Source: Promerops cafer (lineage: Eukaryota; Chordata; Aves; Passeriformes; Nectariniidae). From it: a stretch of DNA of 64,000 bases. The DNA lies in NCBI GenBank assembly GCA_013398275.1, contig VZSE01002184.1:1-64000 (forward strand), written 5' to 3'. This document shows positions 45,422 to 58,262 of the stretch, in pieces (within the stretch, counting starts at the first letter, position 1; the number at the start of each line of letters is the position of its first letter). A model generated the notes under the pieces. It was not told the origin of the DNA. It saw only the letters and a list, made by a program, of their open reading frames with translations, and did not search any database. A program made the translations under genes and the position numbers.

Positions 45422-48086
45422 ACCATTTTTTCCTATAGTTTTTTGCAATGTGCGAGTACACATACTGTCCTTTTCACAGATTTTAAAACCAAAATGGTTT
45501 GCAGGAAGGAGACTGCTGGGCCCGTCACACCCCAGCCTCATCTGTGATGTATTCCCCTTGGCAAACCTAAAATAAGTTTAAGCCCATAGGACAGGAATTC
45601 TGCAAGTCAGAGTGGCCAAAGTGGTGCAGTCCAATAAGACATTGGGTAATTTTACTGATATTTGTGGAATAGGAGGTTCCTTCACTCATCACTGGCTTTT
45701 GTCCCTCTGCAAATAACTATCCTGTAGTTCCTCATGCAAAGGAAACAGTTTGGCACCAAGAATTTTGATGATTATGCTACCTTTAGGACAATAAAATCAA
45801 TTGTACTGGGAAATTTATCCCTTATACCATTCCATCCACCACAAGCATAAACTGTACTTGCAAGGCTCTGCTGAGCTAATCAAAGGGTTTATAAAATCAT
45901 TAAATAAAATACTGATTTACTGTGCATGTTCATTATTGATTGAGGCAGGGAGTAATCATGACTGTATCAAGAATCAAAATATACATGTATAAAAAATAAA
46001 TTCTTCCTCTTAAACGTGTCTGTAAAATCACAGATGCAAATTGCTCTTGCAAAATTGGTGTCATGAGAGGCATCAGGTTCAGTCCTAATGGCTTAAGGAA
46101 GAGATTCACACACAGATCAGGGGGGAGAATTGGATTTGGATTTTGGAGTGTTTTACCTCTCCGTGCACGTGGTTATTATAACAATAACCACAGAACAATT
46201 AGGCATAAAAATTGCTGTCAGAGGTTACGAAACAATGAAGATTAAACACCACAAACAACTCTAAGATCTCCAGGAGAATCAGTTAGATAGAGTGAATTTA
46301 TAATAAACACCTACAACCCTGTGAAAACGTTTATTGGCTGGACCTACAAAATGGCTTTTTTAGGAGAACTTTTGGATCCAGACTGGATACTCAGATTCCA
46401 TGCCAATCCCATGGATGCCGTGGATCCTCCAGCCCTGCAGACAATCATTCTTTTTCATTAGTAAAAAACCCCCCTGGTGTGCAGCAGGAGCACCCCAAGC
46501 CCTTCAGGGCTCAGGAATTTTCCTGTGTCCCACCCAAACGAGCCCCCTCAGACTGGGTGTTCTCTGGGCTCACCTACCACCACAATAAATCAGGTTTTCC
46601 CAAAGTCCGTGCTGCCTTTAGCTGAGCGTTTTTCCCAAGTTATCACCAACCTGGGATGAAATTCCTGCATTTGAGGAGGGCTGTGCCAGCTGAGAGTGCA
46701 CACTACCTCTGCATCAGTCTCTATAACCAGATGAAAAATACCTTAAACATAAACTCAGAATTATGCAAACAGCATGGATACCAGGATGTCACAGACCTGT
46801 GCCTGTTTAACCCAAACACAGCAGAGCAGAGTGTATAATTCCTTAGAGGACAGAATACAGCCCTCTCCCTTTCCAGGTTAAACGTCAAATTCTGTTTGGA
46901 TATAAAATGCTTGGAAACCTTCTCAGGATCTTCTCACTTCCAGCACAACGTGTGCCAAGCTACCAAACCAAATTAAAGCTGGGGAGCTGTTGGGTGCCAC
47001 TCAGCTGGCCACAACAAAAAGTGATTATACAATTCCTCATTGCTGTCAGAGTGACTGAAATTTTCACTATCAGGCTCCTGAGGCCCAGGGAATACCTTCA
47101 ATTTAAATACCTGCAATAGGACCCGAGATGTAGCATTTAAGAGCCACCAGGAAAAAGCTCCAAACCAGATGAACATTACCCAGGCCTAAGCCCAACCAGT
47201 TCACAGTATCAGAACAGGAAGCTCTTAAAGTTTATTGGGACTAACATGGGAGGGAGTGAAAGCAACTCCTCTCTGCATGTGATTCAAGGATAAATAAAGC
47301 CAAATACTTCCAGAGCTGCAGTTCTACCAGTAGGCTCTGTCACTCATTTCACCACAGCTCAGAGGAGTTTAAAACATATAAAATTCATTGTTAACACTAG
47401 ACTTTGAGTACTGTTCTGTGTGAAAAGTGAATTAATTTCAAATTTTCTCTCTAGGCAGCAGCAGTTTTACTGAATAATGGAGCAAATAAAAATGATTGTT
47501 TTATTTCCCTTTTTTTTTGTAAAGAGAAAATTCAAAATAAAAGTATTTAAAGTATTTTAGGTGAATTATTCATACTTTGCTTGCAGTGTTTTTTCTACAG
47601 AAAGTTGCCTGAAGGCCAAACTTTTCTCCTTATGCTTTTCAGGTAATGCACAATAAGACCAATGTCGAGGACCACAGACACCCTGACCAAGGCCTCGTCT
47701 ATAATGCATTGTTTGGATTTATTATTGTAGTATTTTGATGGTGCAAAGTTGCTTTAAGGACCCCAGTGTTCCTCCTAGCACTTTGTATATTATTGTAGAG
47801 CCTCCAAAATGCAGCCTAAGTTGGTTTTATGGTTAAGGAATACGTGAAACCATAATCTTGCTGCAGATAATCAGAGCTGTGAGCTTTCTAAACAAGCCAT
47901 TTATCTGATGGTAAACTGCAGCAAACAGAAAGGCCTGGTTTTATCAGGGAAGAAAGAAAAAAAAAAACATTGTTCACATTTATACATTAGTATGTTACAG
48001 CAAAGGCTTACATGTCATGGAGAGATTGTTACCATTCCATGATTTAAATGCTGAAATAATTAACTTGTCTGCTGAAAAAAACAACC

Positions 48087-48105
48087 AAAAAAAAAAAAAA
48101 AAAAA
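48087..48105. repeat. Poly(A) run, 19 bases
   Basis: The A run follows GAAAAAAACAACC. No poly(A) signal is close upstream. Confidence 0.85.
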
Positions 48106-49383
48106 TTACAAAGGAATTCAAAGGAAACTAGCCAGAGGCAATTATTGTATTAACAGTAATATCCTCCTTTGAAAAATAGAAAACCTGCTTTTAAATGTCC
48201 TGTGGGCTATGGATTTTCTTCTGATGTCAACAGAGGGAAGGCAACTTTCCTCCTGGCTCCTTGAAGAGGTGCAGTTCATCACTGTCTGATCTGACACATA
48301 GTCATTTTATGCCTTTTTCTGGAGTCAGCTCCACGGGAGGTGCTCAGCACAGCTCCTGCTATGAGATAATAGCACCTTTCCTAGAAAGGTGGAGAAGTGG
48401 AGTTTTAGCTGTTCCCTAAAGACATCTCCTGGGAATTCCCTGGGGAAGCCAAACCCAGTGCTCGCCCCAGCTGAAGCCAGATCTATTTGCACAACAAATG
48501 CCTGCAGCTTCCCCTGGTCAGGTTCTGACATCTCTCTCCTGCCACCCACCAGGCTGACTCTGAGTGCTGGATTTTCACCAGCATCCACCCCAGTGCAGGT
48601 TCTGCAGCCCCAGAGCAAGATCTTCAGCTGCAGTACCAAAGGAAAACAGCACTGCTGCTCAATCACTCAACAAAAACTCATCCCAGATTAATTCCTACTG
48701 TGATTTTCTTTTCTCTTCCTAGACAGGAAGAGGTTGCCTTTGTAGGCTACTCAGATAAAAGATTGATAAAACTGCACGTGCACAAGCAGAAAATACTATG
48801 TATTGCCATGGAGATGGGTCTCATCTGGCCACCTCACCTACTCCTCCCCCTGCATATTTCTTATGCTTATCTGTTTCTTTGGGAATTTTTCATCACCCAT
48901 TGTCGCCAAAACCATCCATATCTGAAAATCTGGCCTGAAGAATCACTCCTGCCTGTGTCCTTGATCTGGTGCTCAGCAGACTAAAATATTTTAAAGGAAG
49001 CCCTACACCCATTCCTTCCACATCCAAAACACAGGGGAAAGGAAGGGAGAGAAGGGGAGGAAAAGATTCCTGTCCCCAAAGACAAAACTCAGGAAAAAAA
49101 TGGGCAATTCTCAGCAACAGCTGAATTACTGGATGAGTAGTCCCATGTGCCTGGGTAAACTTTGCAATATCCCAGCTTGTTTGTGCTTCCTCCTACCTTG
49201 CTCCCAGTCCTCCCATTCCTCCCCAGCTGTTGAGAGTGCTCAGTGTTCAGAACACAGGCAAGAATTTGGGATAGACTGTCAGATGACAGGATTATTAGTC
49301 TAGACATAAGGGATTAAACCAAACTGTTAAATGTCCTTGATGGGCGAGAATGAGTGCAACAACCTTCTCAAAATTAAAGGGAA

Positions 49384-49404
49384 AAACAACAACAACAACA
49401 ACAA
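49384..49404. repeat. (AAC)n microsatellite
   Basis: Six perfect AAC units lie in an A/C-rich patch that continues to about 49430. Confidence 0.88.
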
Positions 49405-50439
49405 AAAGCCCCTCCAAACCAAACCGAAACAGTGTGAAGTCACAACGAATTAATCTGGTGGTGGGCCACAAATCAAATAGGCAAGTTTAAGCTGTGGTAA
49501 AAAAAGCCAAATGGCACAATTTTACTTGCTTATGCCTTCCATGGCCCCTGCCTCTCCCTGCCTCACCAACGATGCCCCCGTGGAACCATTCCCTTTTTCC
49601 AGGGACCACCAGAACAGACCACTGGTTTCCTCATCAAGTTTGTGCTGTGAATCTGACTCCCTGAGTGGCTCCTGAGAGTCACTAGCAGTTGTCTGCTTCC
49701 ATAAATCTCAGGAAAAGGAAAACAAAGATGCATTGTTTGAATGTGCACTGTCACTGTAGGAGTAAATAAGTGCGATTAATGCTTTGCTTTAGAAAACGTC
49801 TGGTTTCTGTACCCAGGAAAAAAACCTGGAGTGTATCTGTTGTTCAGCTGAAATGTAATAATACAAATTGGTTATAAAGAAAGTTGTTTATACAAGCCTC
49901 TCTCCGCCATTATTCCTTTCCTCTCTTCTCTGCTGTTATTTATTTTAAATTCTAGTTTAAGTGGATTAGATTTCATCCATAACCAGTATGTGACTGCATG
50001 TTGCCACAATGCCAGCTCCTGCTAGGACCTCGCTGAAACCAGCAGTTCCCCACCCTTCTCCTTGAGGTACAAGAGACTTTCCAGTTTTTTCCTTTCTAAA
50101 ATGATTAAGAAGGCATTCTAGTTTTATTACACTGAATTTCTTAAGGGGTATTTCACAACCAGAGCCTGGGTAGTATCAAATCACCTGTGTATTGCACAAA
50201 CACAAACACAAACCTGCTGCAAAATAACACCAGCCACGTTGTGTGCTCAAAAAAGGGCAAAGGTAGAGTTTAAAGCAGTCTGAGCCTCTGATTAAAGGCA
50301 GTAGCATAATTAATAACAGCAGTCTATCCCCACTCTCCAAGAAGAACTTCTGATATGGTTCAGACCTGGGAGGGGGAAATCAAGTTTGAAACAAGACATC
50401 CCATCTCCATGTGGTGTGAGCCACCGTGCTGAGGCCTTT

Positions 50440-50915
50440 TGAATCACTGAGCAGCCTGCCTTGCCCTGCAGTTCCTCCTCTCTCCCTTTCCACTCTCTTT
50501 GTCATCACCCTGTTTCACTTCTGGCAGCAGCTCTGCCCAGTGCCCGTGTTCCCTTTCCACATGCAGCTGCTCCCTGCTCCCATTTTGTCCGTCAGTTCTT
50601 TGTTCAGCACGATCTCCTTTCCTCTTTCCTCTTCCTGACCTGCACTCATCACAGGTGGCTCTCATTTCCCCTCTTCTTTCACATCTCCGTGCCCAGTGGT
50701 CTGATTTTTTTGGTCAGTAGCTCTCCATATACCTTTCACCCTCAACATCCACATTTCTCCTCTTCCATATCATGGCAGGTTCAGCCTTTTTGTTGTCCAG
50801 TCTGAGGCGGAGTCACCTTTTCCATTCCTCCTTTCCTAATCCCTTCTTACCCACTGACTTCCAGATTCCACTTCCCTTTCACTATTTCATGTTTCCACCT
50901 CCATCCCCTCCTTCC
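50440..50915. other. Pyrimidine-rich block
   Basis: The plus strand is dominated by C and T over about 470 bp, with repeated CCTTTCC, CTCCTC and TTCCT motifs but no fixed period. The serine/leucine/proline-rich open frames in it come from this bias. Confidence 0.7.
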
Positions 50916-53900
50916 TGGGCTCCTTATCAACATTTTTTGGCACTTTGACATCAACATCCACATCCAGCAGTCGCTGCCAGGGTGCTGGAGCACATCAAGG
51001 GAGCAGAGGAGAGAGTGTCCCCTTCCTTTTATCTTCTGTTTAACCAAAATCCAGCTGTATAGGAGATTACAGGTGGAATTCCAACTGAAGTCCTGCTGAG
51101 TTCTTGGCTTTGGCATGTTCAGCATGGACCAGTATCTTCATCACTTCCAGAGTCATATTAATGATCTCTTCAAAATGCTTATAATTTATAAAGTCTTTTC
51201 AAAAAACGCTCATCATGAAAGGAGCTTTTGCTGCCAGCTCTCAAATTGCTGTAACTTCTCAGAGAAAATTTGGCAGGACTCCTTCCAGCAAGAAGAAAAT
51301 AATACAGTTTTATTCATTCTTGGTTTTGGGAAAAGAAAACCCAAACAGGTATTTTCCTCATAATTGCAGTCAGCCCAAGGCACACATCTCACCTGGAAGG
51401 CTGGAGTTCAAATGATTAATGTTGAGCAGAGTTTAAAGCAGCAGGGAACTGCAAGCAGTGAAAATAAAGACACCCTTAAACAGTGCTGCAGCCAGTCTCT
51501 CCTTCAATGTTAATTAAAAAATTGCTTTTTACTTTTAGATCAAGGTTCCGGGTGTTGCAAATAAAGCACAAGAATTAGCAAGGACTGGGTCTGTTGCAGA
51601 AGCCATGCAGAAATGTCATCTGCTCTCCCCTGAGTGTGCTGCAGCTCAGGTTTCCAGAACACATCTGGCTTTGTCTGGAAATAGTGTTTTTCTTAGAGGG
51701 CACCTAGGGCTGGTGACCTCTGTGTCTTCTGTGCTGCATCCTCCCTCGTTCAGCTGAGTGGAAGTTTTCACTGAGCTCTCAAGGCCAAATGGTTTTTTTA
51801 GTTAGATTTACTGAGGCCCTGTCATGCTCTCCCAAAAATCAAACAAAGGGAACACCATCTTTTCTTAAAAACACTACAGGGAGGAAAAAAAAAAAAATAT
51901 TGCCTCACATCCAGAGCCTTGTCCCCTCTTATCTCTGACAACACGTGCAAGGGGATGCACCACAGCAGTGGAGGAATGGGGTGGGATTATTGTATTAAGG
52001 CTCTATTTATACCTTTCAGAGAGTTCAGAGAGAGCTGCCAGAGCAGAGATGTTGTCACGTGTCCCTTGCATTAGCAGGGTTTGGAAGCTCAGCTGAAAAC
52101 CCCTGCCATCACTTTTGCCTCTTGGCAAGCCTAGCACACCGTGGCTCTTTGCTGTGAGAAAGGCTTGTCAGGAGGAAAGCCTCTTGCTGCTGCACTCCTG
52201 TATTCCTGTTCCTAAATATACCACATTACCCAAGTGCCCCTGAAGAAAGGAATTGTAGCAGAGTCGCAACAAATGAAAAAAAAAAAAATAAAATTTAAAA
52301 GTAAGCCATTTTCGTCTTTCTTTCAGCATCCAGCTCCCTGACTCCATAAGGATTTGATCTAAGAAGGTACAACATGCTTTGGTCCCAAACAGGGAGATCA
52401 CTTTCCTGTTAACTCCAAATGGGAACGAATCTTCCAAATCCATGTAAAATCAGAATTCTCAGTTTTCGGCAAAAAAATCAAAATCCAAATAAGAGTTTCC
52501 CCCTGAGATTATAAGTAATTTACTGTGTATAACACAACAGCCTGGTGTCCAGAAAAGACCAAACAGGAGTTCACAGGCAACCTCAGTCTCCTTTGGTGAT
52601 GCTGAAAATCAGAGCAAGCACAAGAAATCAAGGCCAGACAATAAGTCAAGGTAAAAGCTACACAGAAGGAATAAAAGAGAAGCCATCTCTACCCCAAAAT
52701 TAGCTCCTACACCAGTGAAATTTTATGTCTGTCCAGAGTATTCCGGAAAAATAGTTTTATTTGCAACCTAACTATGATTATTTGCAATAGTTTCAAAAAG
52801 TGTCCCGTATAAAACTTACTTCAATCAAGCTTCCCAAATAGAACTTATTTCTGGGTTGCTGATTCAGATCCTGTCTTTCTGTGGAGCCTCAGTGAGAACC
52901 CCTCTGAGCAGTTCTCTGAACAGAAACAGATTTTTTTGTAGCATGGCAAACACAAGGCCCTATTCTGTTGCATCTCAATTTACTCTGATTGGAAGCAATA
53001 GTTATTAAACATACAAAACTCCCATGGACTTAAATGTCTTGAATTTTTGAACACCATAAATCTCCAGGAAGGAAAGCACTGTCTCCCTCCAGGCAATGTG
53101 GCAATTGCAGACAATTTAGAAGTCAGGATCCTTTTCTCAGCCAACTAAAATTATGAGCACTTCTATATCAATTTGAAATCTGGTCTCTATTGACTACCAG
53201 TGCACAAAGCCACTGAAATTAGAAACATTCTTTTGAATTTATGTTTAACTGCAGGATTGTTTTGCTTATTGAACTTCCCCTACACTTTAGAAATAATAAA
53301 TGAAGTTTGATCAAAACAGCTTGATGCTCAGGAATCAAGCAGAGTTTCCAAGATGCACAAATGGGAATTTCTCACCTTTCTTTTTGTCCCCATTCACTTG
53401 CAAATTCAGCAATAAAATTTATAAACAACATTGAAATACGATAAGGAATAAAACCCACAATTTCATTCCCATTTCCAGCTTTGCAGAGCAGAATTGCAAG
53501 TATTTATGAAGCTGGCAGTCTTCTACACAGATTTCTCTTTATTTGCTTTGCGTTCTGAAATAAAATTACCAGAATGAAGATTTTTCCTTTGCTGTTTGTA
53601 GCATTGTGAGTCCCTTCATGAGGGAGACTCTGGCATATGCTGGATGCTCAGAAACCTCTCTCTACAAACACAGATTTATCCAAATGACTGCAGCCCTGGA
53701 GAGGGATCAAAGCACATGGAATCAAGTAGCAAAAGAGCTCCTTGGCATCTAAAATCACTCCTTCAATAAGAACAGCTAATTCAAAACTGCAAGAGGCACC
53801 TCCCACCAGCTAAATCCTGGGGTTTTATTCCATTACAAGCAGATTAAAAACTTATTTAAAATGTATTCTAAGAAATTAACTGCAATCACATCACAGCAAA

Positions 53901-56900
53901 GTGTCCTGTTGGGTCACCCTGGTTCAGCCTGTCTTGATTTCAGCATCAAATTCCTTGGGTTAGTGTAATCAACTGCAACCATCCTTCCTCCCACCTTTAA
54001 AAAAAAAATCACTTGAAAGCAATCTTCATGTGAAAACATCTTTGGGGAGGAATCCTGGTAAGGCTTTTAAGTTGACTTTTCATCCTGATTCAGTCTGAAA
54101 TATTTTCCCAGATTGCAAACTACCTCCCTGCTTCTATTGAATTAAGCATTTCAATTTCAGGGTTTCAGGGGTGGAACGAACCACAGTACAGACAAACTCA
54201 CAAAGAAGTTTTAAAAGCCTAATTGTAAAAATATTATCTTTTAAACTTTTTTTTTTTCTCTTTCAGTGACTCAGAGAAAATTCCACTCTTCTTTATGTAA
54301 TCTGTGACTCCCATTGAAGTCATGACCACGAGTACCCAGGAGGACATTAACCAAAACTTTGATGAAAGACATTGCTTGCAGATTTTGTCACAATATTGCA
54401 TTTTATCTTTCAGCATAGCCCAAAATAACCTTCAGAATCCTTTGCCATTTTCTCTAAATCACTTCTTCTGGCAGTACCACATGCATACAACAGGGAAAAA
54501 AACACCCCAAACAGTCACAGGTGGGAAATACAGCCAGGTTTGCTATGCATTTTAACACATGTATTAACTTAAATCCTAATTTGTCATATCCTACCTGGAA
54601 GTAAAGCACGGGAACATAAAATAGAAACCCATTTCTTCTTTTCTGCAGCCTGACCCTGACTGTGGCTGCATTTTCTGATCTCTCACTCTCATTTTACCCC
54701 AGCAAGAGGGTACAACATCTCTGCAGGCAGCTGGGTCTGGCTTATGCTTATAAAAGACCCCAAATCTGGAGACTTTGAAGGGACATAATGTTTACCCAGA
54801 CATTCAGGACCTTCATAACATACATGCACTTCCATTTATTTTATGAAGCAAAGCAGAAACTACCATCTAAACGCTACACAAGAAGTAGGCTGGGATTCTA
54901 CACCTTTTTTGAAACTGATGAAATTCAATTGTTCATTCCCCAGCTTCTAAAATGGACTTTTGATCAGTAAGTTACAGCCAACACAGAGGAAGGAATAGGG
55001 ATTGGAACCAAGAATGTGTTTCCACCAGGAGCGTGTCAGCCATCAGGGTGCAAAGCTGAGCATCCAGAGCATCAGGGCAAATGCTGGCCTGGCATTTTCC
55101 TCTGCAGAGTGAGGGAACATCAGCAAGGGCGTGGAAATGAGGGAACCCCCCTGGCTGAGGAAAACCTGCCTTGACAGCTCAGCCTCTTGGAGAAATCAAA
55201 GGCATCTCCTCCTCCTTCCCAATCCATTATTTTTGGCTCCTCGGTCGCCTAAGGGGAAACAGCAGAAGCATGAAACCCAGGGAACAGGGCACAGCAACTT
55301 CATGGCAAGGTGAAATCCCGTGATCATTTTGATGTCCTGCGTCACACACGGGCTGGAGACTCACCAGAGCAAAGTGGTCTGGGCAGAAATGACAGTGAGG
55401 AGTGCTGCAGAGGGAGATCTCAGGATTCATCACTCCCTTCTACCACAGGGAGTTGCACATTCCCAACAACTAATCCCTACCAGCCTCATTTGCTTTCGGC
55501 TGCATCGTAACAAAAAAAAGTCTACTTCCAGGAAAGATAAAGCAAATCTGAATGCCACGTTTAGTTTAAAGGACCAAAGGCATCACACACCTGTTCACAC
55601 CCACAAAGCCCCAGTGCTGCCTTTGTGGGTTCTGAGGTGGCATGTTGTGCAGCCCACAGAAAATAAACAAAGTCCAGATATTCTCTCTGTAAAGAAGATC
55701 ACTACCAAATTCATCATGTCCTGGGAGAAATATGTCTAAGGACTGTCACACCAGCATCTTAAGGGAAAAGTGAGTTCTGCTGTGCAGACACAGGCAGCCA
55801 CAGACCTTGATGAATCTGTTTAATTGCTCATATCCCAATTGTTTTTGTAGCAACCATCTGCAATCTACAACTCCAAGCTACCATAGAAAAGTAAAGCACT
55901 AATAGTGAATGTCTAAGAGCCAGCTAGGAAACACATCAAAAGCAGAAACATGCCCTTAACAAGCCACCTGTCAAAAAACTCCAGCAAATTACAGAGGCCA
56001 GCACAGCTTTAATAGGATCAAATATTTGTTTGACTATTTGGTGACATCTCTGTGTGTCACCAGCTTGTGCACGTGCCTGTTGTACAAAGGGAATGTGATG
56101 ATGGGTGAAAGGAAGCTCTCACTGACACCCCTGCAGTCCCACTGACCTCATGTGCTGGTCATTGCACGGGTGTAGCTCAGAGCAGGATATGATCCATCAC
56201 ACCCTGGCCTCAGGGATGGAATTCAGCCTCCAGAGAGGCCAGAACCCACCTGGGGATTATGGAAGCAAGCAGGCCTGAATCAGAATCAAGGCCTTTTTTT
56301 TCCCTTTTGTTAAACATTTATTTTTAAATTATTAAGGAAAAAAAAAACCCTTGTGAATGGATGAATGTTGATCTTTTTTTTGCCAAGTCTACAAAGCAAT
56401 TTCTAAAGATTCCCACTTGTTTCTCTCTTTCTTAGCAGTCGTGTTCCTAACTGGCACATTTGTGGTGCTGAAACTGAGACCTGGGACTGTCAGAAGTTAA
56501 AGAAAGAAAAAAAGGAATTTGAAAAATAAATCTGTATTTACTGATAATGTCACACTAATATGTTTCGTGATGCAGTTGGCTACCTGCAAACTAGAATTTT
56601 TCACTGCTGTGCCTGATACACTCCCATTCCTAGACCCTGGGTCAGCTGCACGCTGAGGCAGGGTAGGAAAATTGTGTCCACAGAAGTTTGAAAGGACGAA
56701 TTTTATACTTTAATGTGGCTTGATTTTAATTTAAAGCAACAGCAGAAGCCACTGTTGAAATAATTTGATGCTACAGTTTCCAGTTAGAGCAGCAAGCTGA
56801 GGATTCCTTTCACTCTTTTTTTTTTTGTTTTTTTGTTTAAATTGCTGAAAGAGGCTGTGGAACAGGAGAAGGAGCTGCAAAGGCTGAACCAGTCCTCCCA

Positions 56901-57800
56901 TCAGTGTTCCAGACACCAATGCACCAGGAAAAGGAAAAAACCAAACAAAAACCAAAAACCCTGAGTTGCTGAGTTTTCCTTGCAGAAAACTCTGTATTTG
57001 GACTGCCCATGACAATGTGGTGCCTCCACAGCTCATGTGCAGCACAGTGCAGCAGGCCTAAAAACTGATTTTTTAATTTTATTTTATGATATTTTGCCTT
57101 TTATATCTATATGCCTTTATGTATCTTCAGTATTCCTAACATACATTCTTGTAATTCTTTACACCTGGCATCTCACCACAATCCTAATACCCAGCTAAAC
57201 CAGAAGACCAAACATCCTAAAAACCTCACAGTTAAAAACCAAAAAACCTTATGCTATTTTAAAAAAACAAGACCCTCTCTAGAACATAGTCTGTAAACTA
57301 AGAGTAAACCCATCTAGAAGACAGTACTTTAGAATTCATTTAAACCTCTCATAAGAGAATCTTTGTAAGATATGCTAATTTGCAAAGTCTATAAAATTAT
57401 ATACACGATATACCATAGGTGTGCATTTTGGCATATTCCACCCTGATGAATTATTGCACCATAAAGATCCTTATTAAATACTGAAATAAGAACGCTTTTA
57501 TCCCTTAACCATGTCTAACTCTTAATTCTAAACCAAAAAAAACCCATCAATTTCCTTTGCTGTGACACTGGCATGCCAAGGATAAAGCATTTCCTTGGGA
57601 ACCCCCTTTTCCAGCTGTGGTTGAATAAAAATGCTGCTCCACCATGCCAGGGAGCTCCTGACAGGATACTCCAGGCAGGCAGGGTGTACCTGGCTTCTCT
57701 CAGCAGCTCAGGGTGTGCTCTCCAGCCTGGGGGTGAGAAGGCAAGAGTTACAACACGAAAAACTAAATCCTTCTAATTAAATGTTGCATTGACATTAGGG

Positions 57801-57836
57801 GAAAAAGAAAAAAAAAAAAAAAAAAAAANNNNNNNN

Positions 57837-57867
<31 letters not shown>
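57801..57867. repeat. Long poly(A) run with assembly gap (N 57829-57836)
   Basis: More than 50 A's flank eight N's. An ATTAAA hexamer at 57776-57781 lies about 20 bases upstream, so the run could be the tail of an old processed retrocopy; no parent gene is recognisable upstream. Confidence 0.85.
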
Positions 57868-57869
<2 letters not shown>

Positions 57870-57972
57870 AAATTATGGAAAACAGCAATTCCAGAATCAA
57901 GCCCAAACTTATTTTGAAGTTTTATTATGGTATGTTGGAGACCAGCTACATCTTGGAATGTTGGGCCTTATG

Positions 57973-58262
57973 ATCACAGGATCTCAGAACAGAAGTTGGA
58001 AAAGACATCCAAGATCCTCAAGTCCAACCTTCTCCCATGCAGCCCCCTTGCCCAATAATCCTTATCACGAGTGCCACACCTTCTTGGTTTTGGTTTTGAA
58101 CACTCCCAGGGATGGTGACTCCACCACTTCCCCTGGCAGCCCCTTCCAAAGCTTCTCCAGCATTTCAGCGAAGAGATTGTTCCTAATTTCCTACTGGAAC
58201 CCATCCTGGTGCAACCTGGGGCCTTTTCCCCCTGTCCTGAATGACCAAAGGGAAGTTTGACT
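57973..58262 (-). mobile_element. CR1 LINE fragment, about 290 bp
   Basis: The plus strand has GTTGGAAAAGACATCCAAGA, TCAAGTCCAACCTTC, CCAGGGATGGTGACTCCACC, CCTGGCAGCCCCTTCCAA and a diverged ORF2 C-terminus (GGTGCAACCTGGGGCC then CCTGTCCTG). Orientation is therefore minus. It lies about 100 bp past the long poly(A)/N run at 57.8 kb. Confidence 0.9.

Larger units (their letters stand above)
44422..57972. other. Long intergenic stretch, no gene recognised
   Basis: About 13.5 kb without a CR1 fragment that I can see. It has poly(A) runs, A/C-rich and AAC repeats, and a pyrimidine-rich block at 50.4-50.9 kb. All open frames are below 140 residues, with no membrane, enzyme or zinc-finger signature and no plausible exon chain. 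Confidence 0.65.

Noticed and set aside
55320..55739. 139-residue plus-strand open frame
   Set aside because: No motif, no supporting context, and a length expected by chance in a window of this size.
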